From Arachis hypogaea (lineage: Eukaryota; Streptophyta; Magnoliopsida; Fabales; Fabaceae), in assembly GCF_003086295.3 (NCBI RefSeq), contig NC_092053.1, positions 112,609,506 through 112,673,505 on the forward strand: a stretch of 64,000 bases of DNA. Reading direction: 5' to 3'. The notes under the pieces are model-generated. The model saw nothing but the letters and a program-made list of their open reading frames with translations. It did not search any database and was not told where the DNA came from. Made by a program: the position numbers and the translations under genes. Below are positions 46,487 to 58,552 of the stretch, in pieces; the stretch's first letter is position 1, and every line of letters starts with the position of its first letter.

Positions 46487-47870
46487 TAAATTTTGGTTAC
46501 CACTCCTATCCTTAATTTCTAAATCAAATTATTGTAGCAACAGTATCCAATGTATTAGCCTTGGTTTAGACTCCTTTTTAGCTAATAAATACTTTAGAGA
46601 TGCATGGTCCGAGTACACTACCACCTTAGTACCAAGTAAATAGGCTCGGAATTTATTCAGAGCAAAAAAATAGCTAGAAGCTCTTTTTCAGTGGTGGTGT
46701 AATTAGACTGAGCAGCGTCTAAGGTCTTAGAAGCATAAGCAATTACGAAAGGATCTTTACCTTCGCACTGAGCCAGCGCCACTCCTACTGCATGGTTGGA
46801 GGCATCACACATAATCTCAAATGGCTGGCTCCAGTCTGGTCCTCTCACAATTGGAGCTTGAGTTAAGGTGATCTTCAGCTGATCAAATGCATTCATGCAG
46901 TCCTTACTTAACTCGAACTCAACATCTTTCTGCAGCAGTCTGGATAAAGGCAATGCTACCTTACTAAAGTCCTTGATAAACTTCTTGTAGAAACCTGCAT
47001 GGCCAAAGAACGAACAAACTTCCCTCACAGAGGAGGGGTAAGGTAAACTAGAAATGACATCTACCTTTGCTGGATCTACAGAAATACCAGTATTAGATAC
47101 AACATGTCCTAGTACAATACTTTGTTTTACCATAAAGTGACATTTTTCAAAATTTAAAGCAAGGTTTGAATTAACACACCTGTCTAATACTCTAGCTAAA
47201 CTATCCAAGCAAAGGCTAAATGAATCACCATATATGCTAAAATCATCCATAAAAACTTCCATACATCTTTCGTAAGATCTGAAAAGATACTCATCATGCA
47301 TCTTTGGAAAGTAACAGGTGCATTACATAAGCCAAAAGGCATCCTTTTATATGCATACATTCCAAAGGGACATGTAAAAGTAGTCTTTTCCTGATCTTCA
47401 GGAGCTATATGAATTTGAAAATAGCCTGTATAACCATCTAAAAAGCAGTAATGAAATTTACGTGACAGGTGATCAAGCATCTGATCAATAAATGGCAAGG
47501 GGTAGTGATCCTTACGAGTAGCTTGGTTGAGACGCTTGTAATCAATGCAAACTCTCCATGAATTCTGCACTCTAGTTGTTAGTAGCTCTCCATGCTCATT
47601 CTTTACTGTTGTGACTCCAGACTTCTTGGGCACCACTTGTACTGGAGTGACCCATTCGCTATCTAAGATGGGGTAAATGATATCTGCTTCAAGTAGCCTG
47701 GTCACTTCTTTCTTGACAACTTCTAAGATAGTGGGATTCAATCTTCTTTGGGGTTGACGGACAGGCCTTGCTCCCTCTTCTAAGAATATTCTGTGCTCAT
47801 AAACTTGAGGGTTGATGCCTACTATATCCGCCAAGCTCCACCCAACTGCTTTCTTGTGTCTTCTCAGCAC
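46487..47870 (-). pseudogene. Reverse transcriptase and RNase H of element D
   Basis: The RT fingers and palm lie at 47870-47196 (VCIDYKRLNQATRKDHYPLP, CFLDGYTGYFQIHIAPEDQE, PFGMYAYKRMPFGLCNAP). A frameshift moves to 47301-46657, holding the FMDD active-site box (MEVFMDDFSIYG) and the RNase H start ([40 protein letters not shown]). A second shift near 46650 leads to the rest of RNase H in the integrase frame. The active-site Asp pairs are present but the chain is broken twice, so this copy is inactive. Confidence 0.85.
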
Positions 47871-48138
47871 ACTAAGCAGCTGCTCCTCCTGTTGGGAAGT
47901 GAGTTCCCTTGCAATGATAACTGGGAGCTTCTGATTAAGTATACTTGAGGTGGGGTAGAAGGGGCTTTAATTCCAATATCTGCTCATGGCTGGGCTCTGG
48001 ATCAGCTTGAGCTAGTGATAATGGCAAAGTGTCCTAATTGTGTTCAGAGGGTGTCCCCACACTTGGACCTTGCTCCATGTTCCTCTCTTCTACTTCTTCT
48101 TGGTGAACTACAGCTACAGCTTCATCAATGATGTCATA

Positions 48139-49209
48139 CTAGAAGATGGAATGATCTTCTGGAGGGTGCTTCATAGCTTCGTTCAAATTGAAACTCACTG
48201 CTCTGCCATCTATCTCAAAGGAGTAAGTTCCTGAGAATGCATCCAACTTGAACTTTGAAGTCTTCAGGAATGGCCTTCCAAGCAGGATTGATGATGGTCT
48301 TCCTGAGTCATTAGGGGGCATTTCCAAGATATAGAAGTCAATAGGAAATGTGAGCCCCTTAATGCTTACCAGCATGTCTTCAGCAATTTCAACCACTGTG
48401 ATGATGCTTTTATCTGCTAAAACAAAACGAGCTGCCAACCTTTTTAAGGGAGGGATCCTCAAAGCATCACATATAGATATTGGTATAATACTCATGCACG
48501 CTCCTAAATCACACATACAGTAAGAAAATATTACACCTCCAATGGTACAGTTAACCATGCATGGACCTGGATCACTACATTTTTCAGGTATACCTCCCAT
48601 TAAAGCAGATATAGAACTACCTAAAGGAATAGTTTCTAATTCATTAATTTTATCTTTATGTATGCATAAATCTTTCAGAAACTTTGCATATTTTGGTACT
48701 TGTTGAATAACATAAAAAAGGGGAACAGTTACCTCAACCTTTTTGAAAATTTCTACCATTTTGGGATCAAGTTCCATCTGCTTCCTGGACTTCCTTGCAA
48801 GGTGTGGAAATGGAATAGGAATGGTGCCACTTGCAGCTTCTGCGTCCTTTGGTGCTCCATTCCCTGGCTGAGCTACTTCTTCTTCAACCATGTCTTGTAC
48901 TTCCTCTTCCTCTTCAGCATCTTCCACTTCAACTATGTCTTCAACTAGGGCGTGTTCTTGTGGACATGGTTCTTCCTGATTCCTCTCTTGCAGTGTGGTT
49001 CCAGACCTCAAGGTGATGGCATTGATGCCACCTTTGGGGTTGGGTAAGGGTTGAGAAAGAATTCCAGTGGAGCTTGAAGGCTGATTATTGGAAGTATTCA
49101 TTGATCCAATCTGTGAGGCAATAGCTTGTACAGTAGAGGTCATACCGTTCAAGGTGGAGCTACGTGTGTTCTCCATGGCCTTTTGTCTTTGCTCAATAGA
49201 CTGAAGCAT
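48139..49209 (-). pseudogene. Protease region of element D
   Basis: A 356-codon open frame linking gag to pol. The C-terminal half is an aspartic protease: active-site CDLGACMSIIPISI (DLGA in place of the usual DTGA/DSGA, as in other Athila elements), flap-side FVLADKSIITVVEIAEDMLV, and ILLGRPFLKT. The N-terminal half is a Gln/Ser-rich linker and an acidic stretch. It is the longest undamaged frame in D, but RT follows in another frame after stops near 48034 and 47990. Confidence 0.8.
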
Positions 49210-49286
49210 TTCGTCATGAGAAGAAGAAGAAGGGTAAGTGATCTGATGGGCCTGCTGTTGGTTGTTTTGAGGTGCTTGGAACTGCC

Positions 49287-50365
49287 TTAAGTGAGGTGCT
49301 TTCTAGGGCTGGTTTTGGTTCTGCTGTCTGTTGTTGTTATTCCACCTCTGATTTCCATTGTTGTCTCTGCCTCCTCTATTATAGTTGTCCCTCCAACCTT
49401 GGTTAGAATTTTCCCTCCATCCCTAGTTGGAATGATCTCTCCATCCCTGGTTGGAGTTGTCTTGCCAACTGTGATTGTAGTTTCCACCTTAGTTGTAATT
49501 GCCGCCTTGTTAATTGTACCCTTGATTCGGGCGGTCATAGAAATTGTGAGTAGCTACCAAGGTGTTGTCTTCTTGTTGAAGCTGTGGACACTCATCAGTG
49601 TAATGACTATAATCAGCACATATTTCGCACACTCTCTGAGGGACTAACTGTTGACTTTGTTGTAGTGGGGGAGGCTGAGATTGTTGTTGGCCCAGATGTA
49701 TCTGCTTCAGTAGGTTGGTCATCTCACATATACTCTGTGTAAGAGCAGAAGTCTCAATGCTAAAGAAAACCTCTGCAACAGCCTTTGAGTGGCTGTTCCT
49801 GTACCTGTGATTGTGAGTGGACTCAATTAGGTCGCTGATCAGTTGCCACGCTTCATATGCGGTCTTGTACTTTTTCAGAGAACCATTACTAGCACCATCC
49901 AATGTAGTCTTATCCTAAGGCTTCATCTGCACCATGATGCCTAACAGTAGAACAGGCTGTCTGAAAATCCTTGAGGTGCTTGATAGGCTCCTGAGCAGGT
50001 AAGCCATGAAACTTAGGCATCAAGTTAATTAGTGCAGTCTTCAGTTCAAAATCTGCAGCCAGATTTGGATGACGCACTTGATACGGTTGCAGGGTAAAGT
50101 CTGGGGCTTCTGCCTCCTAGAGAGTAATCCTCCTGGGCTCTGCCATGTTACCTGCACGTAAATCAACCGAATTAGTAGAAAATGAGCTTGTTTTCTCCTC
50201 GAATGTCACTTCAGATACGCCATCAGATGAGACTGGTGAATCGATAATAATAACTTCACCACCCTCAGAGGCTAACTGACGCTGAGCTTGCCTAATACGT
50301 GAATGAGTTCTTTCAATTTCAAGATCAAATGTGGCTAAGCTTGGATCAGGCAATGAACACGTCAT
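49287..50365 (-). pseudogene. Gag of element D, damaged
   Basis: Fragments in several frames: 50365-50117 (N-terminal), a following stretch ending FHGLPAQEPIKHLKDFQ, then 49902-49510 with YKTAYEAWQLISDLIE and a CCHC zinc knuckle CEICADYSHYTDEC (CX2CX4HX4C), then a Asn/Gly-rich tail (49538-49287). Between GADEAL and DKTTLDGASNGSL there is a stop, and the central gag helices expected in Athila seem missing, suggesting an internal deletion near 49915. Gag would coat the element RNA. Confidence 0.75.
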
Positions 50366-50465
50366 TCAACGAAAGAAACATATAGCTCATGATAATAAAA
50401 TAAAACAAAATTTGCAAAAATTAAAAATATATACACCAATTAATAATTTAGCACGCTATTGCAAC

Positions 50466-50483
50466 TCCTCGGCAATGGCACCA
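50466..50483 (-). other. Primer-binding site of element D
   Basis: On the minus strand TGGTGCCATTGCCGAGGA, a mutated form of the tRNA-Asp-type primer site seen intact in E. It lies nine bases inside the 5' LTR edge at 50493. Confidence 0.75.
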
Positions 50484-50492
50484 AAAATTGCT

Positions 50493-51640
50493 GCGTGGCG
50501 GAAATCAGCCAATTAAGAAATTAATATAAGAAATACGTTGCGAGTATAGTTCTTAACCAGCAAAAATCCGTTCATCAATTTAGAAAGGTTGTCACAAAAT
50601 TAGAATAAAAATACTGGGAGTATGATTCCCAGGTCGTCTCCCAACGAGTTGACAAAAGGGTGCTATCTTATTAATCAGGAGTTTTTTGGGAAATTTTGAG
50701 TTTGGGCAATAGGCAAATAAATAACTGTAAATTAAAGCAATGAAAATTAAAAGGGATTTATAATATTCAAAATAAAAAGCCTTGATTGGGGGAATGATTA
50801 ATTGGAAGTTCTATCCTTGTTGGGATTCTCTCAAGTGTAGTATAAAGAGGTTGTTATTTTCACTTAGTTAACCCTTACTAAATAAAGGAAAGTCAAGTGA
50901 TTGAGCTAACTCTTATTCGCAAATCCTAGTCCTCTCCCTTGGGAAGGACTAGCGTTAGTAAATAGAGAATTAGCCAACAACTTCCAATTTAACTAATCAC
51001 TTGAGCATTCCAACTCAAGTGTCTCCTTTTAATCAACCTCCAAGTCAAGTTGGGAGTCTACTCCATTGACATGGATGCCAATTTCACATACATATTCAAG
51101 GGGTAGAAAGAAAGCATAATAATCAAATTAATTGGAATGGAAGTGAGAATAATCAACGGATAAAGAAATTAAATAGAAAAGTATCTTTTGCATTAATAAT
51201 TTCCAAAATAATCAAATTGCAACTCTAAACAAGAATTAAGAATATGGAATAGTAAGGGAATAAGGAAATAAACTAGAATAATAACTTCAACGGAGGTGAT
51301 GACTCTTCTCAATATCCAAGGCAAAAGCATAAACTATAAAACTATGAATGTAAAAGAAAACCTAGAGGAAGAGTAATTTCTCTCCAAGATTCCAATCTAA
51401 AAACCTAAAACTATGCTAATGAGAATGTGTGTTGAGTCTCTGAATGTTCCTTGGCTCTAGTCTGTGTTTCTGGGCCGGAAACTGGGTCAAAACTCGGCCC
51501 AAAATTGCCCCCAGCGTTTTCTGTTATTTCTGCAGATCGCGCACGTCACGCGTACGTGTCAGTCACGCATACGCGTCACTGGTCATCTTCGCGTGTCACG
51601 CGTACGCGTCAGGCACGCGCACGCGTCGTCTTGCAGAAAT
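50493..51640 (-). repeat. Truncated 5' LTR of element D
   Basis: Aligns by eye with 30963 to about 32110 of the other LTR, 2-3% different. It ends abruptly after GTCTTGCAGAA in the middle of the CpG-palindrome cluster; the LTR start (about 390 bp with promoter) is missing. The next sequence is unrelated. Confidence 0.85.
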
Positions 51641-54030
51641 AATAAAGATTTTATATGATTTGGATTAAATGAGTAATATTTTAAATATTAATACTGCTAT
51701 TTTGAAAAATGAAGAAATTAAGTATATTTCTTCTAATTATTTGATTTGGACATTTTATTGAAAATAAATTGTAAAATTGATGAGCAAATAGTATTTTCTA
51801 TATATAATTAGTGTTGGATTTAATTTGGATTTCAATTACTATATTATTCCCAATTTTATGTGAAATTACTATATTGCCCCTAACCCTAATTTACACACAT
51901 ACCCCACCAACCCATTGACCTAGCCACTGAAAAATCCCCTTCCCCTAACCCAGCAGTAGGCACGCTGAAGAAATAGGAAAAACAAAGAGAAAGGGGTTCA
52001 AAGAAGAGAAGAGGGGGGAGGGGGAAACAGAGGGGACTCGCGGACAAAAAGAGATGGAAGTGCGCCCGCCGTTGCCCCACACCTCGTCGCTGCCGTGCCG
52101 TGTTCCGCCGTCATCAACGCCGTGCCGTGCACGTAGAGCCAGCTCTGTCATTGCCCGATCATGGAGAGGGAGAACAGCGAACGAGCCAGGGGTAGGAGAA
52201 GGGAGCTGCTGATTGCTGTCGTCGTTGGGTCCTTGTTCCTCGCCGTCGAAAGAGCTGCTCCCAGCCACGGTAGTCGCCGACGTTCGCGCCACTGTTGTCG
52301 GAGAAACTCGAGGAGAGAGAGAGACGACACGACGGGAGAGAGAGGGGGGAAGCCACCCGTGGCGCCGCCGGAGCTTCCATTGCCGTCAGAAGCTTCCGCC
52401 GCCGAACCGGGTGCTGCAGTGGTTGTCGCCGTCGTGTACGGCCGCCGGAGAAGTTGTTGTGGCCGTCGGAACCACATCAGAGCTACTGCCGTTAACCACT
52501 GTTGATGCCGTCGCCGTTGCTTGCCATTCGGAGCAGCTGCATCGCTGTTTCCACCGTTCTGCTCACCGGGTGTGGCGCGGTTGTTGTTGGAACCGCCGCT
52601 GCAGCTTCTGGCCATTTCTGCTGTTTGAGACCCTACTGCTGTCGCCAGAGAATTTTGCCGGTAAGAGCTTTAAGTTTGATTTCAGTTCTTTTGGAATTTT
52701 GAGAAGGTTTTGATGCTGCGTGGTTATTATCGTTGATCCATCGGAGTTTCTGGCCGCTACCGGAGCTATTGCCGGGTCGGTTCGGAATCGCAGCTGCCTT
52801 ATCTCATTATTTTGGTAAGTAACTGTGTTTCGAAAAGCCTCGCGTTAGTATTCGGATGTGTTTGGTTAATGATATGAGTTTTGGTAACGTGGGGTCGAGT
52901 CCTGATTATTATATGTTGCGATTAGTGTTGCTATGGTTATTGCGGAAATGGCTGGGAGCTGAGGTTTTGGTTGCCGTCAGTTCGGGTTGAGGCAGAAAGG
53001 ACTCTGTGAGACGTTTGGGTTATGGATTTGCATTTTGAGGTAGGGGCGCTTTCCAAAAACTATATTTTTATATATTGGAATTATTACATATGGATACTGA
53101 TGTGAGGCAATGTGTATTTGGTGATTGTATCAGCCTTATGTATTGTTTGATTGTCTCGAATGATTATGAATGATGTTTGGCTAGATTGTTGTGCGGTTTT
53201 GTGAAACGGAATGCTTTTCAAGTTGATTCTTTTAAAGATTTGAGATTGAGTTTAATCCGTTAAGAATTGATTTGAGTTAACTTTCTTGAGAATGTGAAAA
53301 ATAGAATACACTCTTGGATTCAGCCTGGTTTTCTTTAAACGATCTGGTTTTGATAAATAATTGTTGTTGAACCATTTCTTTAAAGCTTTAGAAATGAGTT
53401 TTATCGGATGATAATGAATTGATTTTGAAACGGCTTCCTTGAAAAATAGAAATGAGGCGACTGTTGGATTTAGCTTGCTTTTGAACTGATTTTTGGATCT
53501 GGACTATTGAAAAGGGTTGTGGAACGGTTTAGTTGGGACTCGAACCGGGTGGCAAAGTCCAAGTTTTAGGGGAGGTGCTGTCGAAATTCTGGTAGAATCC
53601 GAGACTTTACTAAAACGTTATTCGAAAACTCATGGGTTAAAGACTTCTACTATGTTTTCTGAATTATTAAGAAAGGGATGACTTATTCTTCTGAAATGAA
53701 TTACTAAAAAAGAAGTTGTGATTTAATCTTGTTTCCTAAGAAAAGTATTATATTTCCCTTGTGAACACGTAATTTAGATGAAACTTATGCTTTAAGGCTA
53801 TTTTACATGTGAAAGGGGTTTATCCTCTGAATTTGACTTGAGGGTTTCAATTAGAGAAGTTTCAGTGACTTTGAAAGAACATGAGCATCTATTGACAAGT
53901 TTCATTCTAAAATGTTTTGGAAAAAATTTTAAGTACTCTTTGAGTTCTGAATTTTTGCAAGACTAAAACAATTTTTGAGCAGTTGAAACGCTTTATAATG
54001 GTGTGGAGTGACCTTTCTGGGATAAGATAG
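51641..54030 (+). repeat. Probable remainder of a TGTAAGACCC-type (chromovirus-like) LTR
   Basis: No gene. It contains a GC-rich, CCGCCG-type tract (52040-52620) that yields overlapping ORFs on both strands but no recognisable protein, then GAGGTAGGGGCGCTTTCC (53038 on) and T-rich sequence. I recall such GCC-rich blocks inside legume chromovirus LTRs. The left tip would be 30929-30962. The right side meets element B at about 54030. Confidence 0.4.
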
Positions 54031-55377
54031 TTATCTTATCTTATCTTTGAGTGAAGTCATCTTATCTTTAAGGGAACCGCCCTTATCTCTCTAGGCTTTG
54101 GGCTGCCTTTGGATTTGGGTCGTGTTCCTGTGTTTGGGCCTCTTTTTTGGGCTTCTCCTGATGATTTGGTCGAACTCTTCAAGAAGAGGTCGGGTAATCC
54201 TGACCTGAAGAGGTCGGTCGACTTGTCGCCAATCAGCCCAGGTCATACAGCTCGACCAAGGGCATGAACAGTGCCCCTGCTTGAGCATGATCTTCTTTTT
54301 TAGGTCGAGTCTAGGTTTAGGACTTCGATCATTCTCTGGAGAAGCTGAGCTCGAGCATTGTTGATCCCCTTGTAGAGCTTCTATTTGAATGCGGAGCGTT
54401 TTTCTCACTCCTTTTACTTTGAAAACGCGCGTTTCTTTCTTTGGGAACGTGCGAGGGTTTTTAATAACCCATTAATTCCTCTTTTGCTGTTTTCCCTCTT
54501 TTCATTTTGAATTGAAAGATTTTGCTTTCAGTTTTCTCTCTTTGCTTTCCTGAAACTCCATCTTTTTTGCCCTTCTGTTTTTTGACTCGCCTGAGACTCT
54601 TCATTTTTGCTTACTCCCAAGTTTTGACGTCTTCGCGCTTCTCCTTGTTTTCGGAGGTGGCTGTTGGTGCTTCGTTCTTTTGAAAGGTGATCATCGGGCA
54701 CGGCCTCATTGTTGCTTCAATTCCGTCAGTGTTTATCGTCTCCTCCCGTTTGCAGGTTGGATCTCTTTTTTCTTTTTCACTGCTCTTTTTCACGCTTGCA
54801 TTGTTCTATTTTTTGGAAAAGTTTTGATCTTGCTTGGAAAAAGTTTGAATCTTTCTGCTTCTGCTATGCCTGATTTATTGTTGCAATGTACGCTCTGGGA
54901 GTTTCTTTTGTATGATTCTTTTTGCGTTTCCTGATAGTTGATGCTTTTAGGGCTTTGCATGTTGTTAACATTTTTTATTTTGGGGCTTTTGGATTAATGA
55001 ATTGTTTGATCCTAAAAAATATTGCATCTTTAATGATTTCACCTTGACGTGTTTGATAGTTCCCTTTGCTGATAGGTTTGTAAAAATATGGTAACTTTGA
55101 TGACATTTTGTGGTTTATTTTCTTTTTTTCGAGGTGCCTATGAAAAGGTTTTTCTTTTTTGTCTGGGAGATGTCGAGATGTAGACTTGTAGAGTTTTCCT
55201 GAATCCTTACTCTGTTACTGCCTTCAAGGATGCCCCTGGGCCTTGGTGCGAGTCCTGGGGTCTCCTTTCATTGTTGTATGAGTTGTATCCATATTTGTCC
55301 GAGCTAATTTCTTGATTTGCCCGACCTGTTTGGATAGTAACCCCTTCTTCTTTTTCTTGTTGTAGGACTATTTGACC

Positions 55378-57316
55378 ATGTATTCTCAAAAAAAATATTG
55401 TCGAGACTTCCTCCAAAGTCCCCGAGGAAATGTCTGACTGGTTGGACTCCCTCGTCCTGATGTGTGTTTCAGTAGTTAATTCTGAGTACTGCGTGGAGCT
55501 TAGAAAACATCACCGGATCTGTAGTAGTAGGGATCAGGAGAAGAACTATGAATTGGTAGCGCCTGACTCCGATGAAAGGGTTTGCTTCCCTTCTCTGATC
55601 CAGGGGGAGCGCCCCTTCTTTTATGCTTACGATTATTTTTTCAGCCAAATGAACATTACCCTTCTTTTTACCTCCATCAAGACCGATTTGTTGTGGTCGT
55701 GTAATGTAGCTCCATGCCAGCTTCCTCCGAACTCCTGGGGCTTTATCAAGATCTTTCAGTTGCTTTGCCAAGAATTGGATGTCAAGCCTTCTCAAACTCT
55801 CTTTCTTTACCTCTTTGTCTTGACCAAACCCGGGACTACCAAAAAGAAAGCTTCTTGGATTTCTTTCCAGTCTGCCCAAGGACACAAAGTGTTTTCTATG
55901 TACGATGAGTCTTTTAGGGATTTTAAGAACTGCTTTTTTAAGGTACGAGCTGTTGAGGGAGCTCGACCATTTTTCTTGGAGTCGAATAATGAACCTGCTT
56001 TCCCCTTATGTTGGCAAAAGAATGTTGTGGTGTCTAGATATACGTAGAAAATGCTTGATGAGGTCGAGCAGGATTTTGTGAATGTGTTGGAGGGGATTTG
56101 GGGGCAACCTCCCCATCTCGACACAAAGAGATTCTTAGGAGACCCCTCCCTTGTCCAAGCTGAGCTAGGTAGTGGTCAACTTCTTTTTGCTTTGTTTACT
56201 TGCTTTTTGTTTCTGTTTCTTCCAGTTTTGTAACTTGTTTTGCTGTGTTTTTCAGAGATGGTTAAAAATAATGATTCCATGAAGGCCTTTAAAAAGGCAA
56301 GAAAAGCTACAGCATCCCAGCACATCTCGACTAAGGCTGCTGGGGAAGGATCTTCTCAGGTTCCTCCTAAGAAGCCGACCTTGGGCACTTCTGGGCCGAG
56401 GAGGGTAATTCCTACTCCTCAGGTCCATTTGGTCGATCCTCCCCAGACTTCTGCTGCTACCTCTTCTCCCTCTGCCGGCCCTCTTCCAAAAAGACAGAGG
56501 ACTGTTGAGCCTTTTAATTTGGACGCCTCCGACATTGATGCTGTTGGTTTTGTCGATCAATAGATTGCTCCTTATGGTGTTGTTCCTACTGATGATGTAT
56601 CTCTTCTTCGACATCTGGACTTTATTACCCGAAATAGTATTAAGATGGCACATATGGGAGCAGCCTTGTTCCGAACTGCCCAGGATTTTTCGGTTCATGC
56701 GACAAAGACTTTTATGGAGGAGGCCAAGTCGGAATTTGACAAGATCAAGGGGTTAAAGGATGAGCTGGATGCCAAAGTGATCAAATTGGAGCTTGACTTG
56801 GAGAATGAGAAGGCTCGGGCTACTGCGGCTATAGCTTCTGCAAATTTGGCTGAGGAGATGGCGTGGCAGCATAAGGACAGCTATGTCCAGACTTATGGTG
56901 AGATGATAGAGCTCAGGGAGAGGTTGGAATTTGCTCGAGCTGACTATGCCGAGCTTCAGGGCCATCTCGTGGGCAATGTGACTGCTGCTTATGGGAATTT
57001 GAAGGATCAGGTCCGAGTTCTCGCTCCCGAGCTTGACCTGTCTGTCTTCAGCTTAGATAATATTGTGAAAAATGGGAAGATCGTCCCTACCTCGGATGAA
57101 GATGATGATGATGCAGATTTGCCTCCTGTGCCATCCACCAAGGCTTCTGTTGCCCCGACTTCTTCAACCCCAGCAGCTGAGGTTGACCACCCCGAGTCGG
57201 ATCCTGATGTCCAGATCCTAAATCGGGCGGATGGGAATGTTGACACTGTCCCCCTTCAGTCTCGTCCTCCTTCGCCTCGAGATGCCGCTACTGGAGAATA
57301 TTTGAACCCTTTGTAG
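55378..57316 (+). pseudogene. Opposite-strand extra ORF of element B, two exons
   Basis: Exon 1 is 55378-56168 and exon 2 is 56256-57316, joined across a GT-AG intron (56169-56255) at exactly the position used in A, giving AELEMVKNND. Exon 1 has an extra A in an A-run near 55390 (a frameshift) and one TAG (56045-56047); exon 2 has one TAG (56561-56563). Motifs: WLDSLVLMCVSVVNSEYC, FFYAYDYFF, LPPNSWGFIKIFQLLCQELD, ASWISF, then a Ser/Pro-rich part, a long coiled coil and an acidic tail. It lacks the three exon-1 stops found in A, so the common ancestor was open. Function unknown. Confidence 0.78.
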
Positions 57317-58552
57317 TTTTCTTTGATGTATTTTGTACAGCCCGGTCTATGGGCTTTTGAACTCTTATTTCTATAACTTGTGATTTGACTTGGATATTTT
57401 AGTTGCTTTTCTTAGCAACTTTATTTAGAAAAACAAATGCTTTCTAACTCTTGAGGTCAACTTTCGGCTGGCCTTCTGAGTGTAGCTTTGTCTCTTCGTG
57501 ATATGGTTATTTGCAACTTTTTGGCACTTTCAGGAATCTTTAGAGTGTTGGAGTCTTGTTGTCCGACTTCTTTTGATTGCCTTTGTGCTTTATTTCTTGC
57601 TTTAGTCGAAGCTAGCTTTGTTCGACTATTCTTATTATCATTCTTGATAGAATATTTGTAGATTGATTTTATTGAGGCCATGGCTTTCTGGGTCCGACTT
57701 GTGTCCCTTATAGCGCATGCCTTCTGTCGGTCGACTTCTTTCATTGAGTCTTGGGAGTTATTTTTAGTAATCCATTTTTCAGCTGGACCTCGCGGGTCAC
57801 TTCTTATGGATTTACTTTTTATAACTCCAATTCTTTTTGAATGGTCTGGGCTGACTTCTTCATGTCGGTCCTTTCTAAGTTATTTCTAGTAATCCATTTT
57901 TGACAATGGGCTGATCTAGCCTCTTGCCATGGATTACTTTTTATAACTTTTTGTCGTTGTGATCAGGCTGGTCCGACTTCTTCATGTCGGTCCATCCCAA
58001 GTTATAGCAATCTATTTTTTCTCAGACCTTGTCAGGCCTCTTTCTATGGATTGCTTTTTTATAACTTTTTATTGTTTTGGTTGATTGGTCCGACTTTTTC
58101 ATGTCGGTCCGTTCTTTAAGTTATTAGTAATCCATTTTTTAGTCAGGGCTGGCCAGGCCTCAGCTTATGGATTACTTTTTTATAACTTTGTCGATCTTAT
58201 CGTGATCGGACGATGAGTTTGATCCTCACCTTGCCGACCTGTATCTTTGTCTTGATCGAGCAGTGAATTTGGTTTTCACTTTGTCGACCCTTGTCGAAAT
58301 CAATGATGAATTCAGTTTTCATCGTGGTCGGGTGATGATTTTATTTTTCACCTTGCCGACCTGTAGAGAGGCTTTGTAGAAGAGATCTGAAAACTTTTAT
58401 TCCAAATAGAAAGTAAACAAATAGGAAAAAGATATACATGTGGGTCTTTACCCTTCTAAGTCGGGGAGTTTATAGATCTTAGTTTGGTGCCTCGTTAAAA
58501 ACCCTTCTCAGGAAAAAGAGTGAACCTTGGCCTAAGATCTTTATTACCTCCT
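57317..58552. repeat. Spacer of element B with a ~120-bp tandem hairpin repeat
   Basis: From about 57768 to 58200 roughly four units each contain AGTAATCCAT, then ATGGATTACT (a perfect ten-base inverse), TTTTTATAACTTTT, and GGTCCGAC paired with GTCGGTCC around TTCTTCAT. The rest, with CCTTGCCGACC phrases, is non-coding. It lies between the antisense ORF and the pol stop. Confidence 0.75.

Larger units (their letters stand above)
30963..51640 (-). mobile_element. Athila-lineage Ty3/gypsy retrotransposon D, decayed and split by element E
   Basis: Minus-strand element with 3' LTR at 30963-32501, polypurine tract beside it, a third ORF (34009-35241), CpG-palindrome spacer (36040-36620), pol and gag (45077-50365), tRNA-Asp-type primer-binding site (50466-50483) and a 5' LTR truncated at 51640. 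Element E occupies 36768-45020. Athila lineage is inferred from the primer type, the DLGA protease motif, the long 3' spacer and the extra ORF after pol. The two LTRs differ by roughly 2-3% by eye, so it is fairly young, yet every ORF has stops or frameshifts. The right LTR lacks about 390 bp. Confidence 0.85.

Noticed and set aside
48700..49647. Plus-strand ORFs opposite D's protease and gag
   Set aside because: They mirror the minus-strand coding sequence and lack recognisable domains; unlike the Tat antisense gene, they have no splice structure or second copy.
52161..52713. Several overlapping ORFs up to 166 codons on both strands in a GC-rich tract
   Set aside because: Open frames on all strands follow from GC-rich low-complexity CCG/GCC sequence; no family motif, and the tract looks like an LTR interior.
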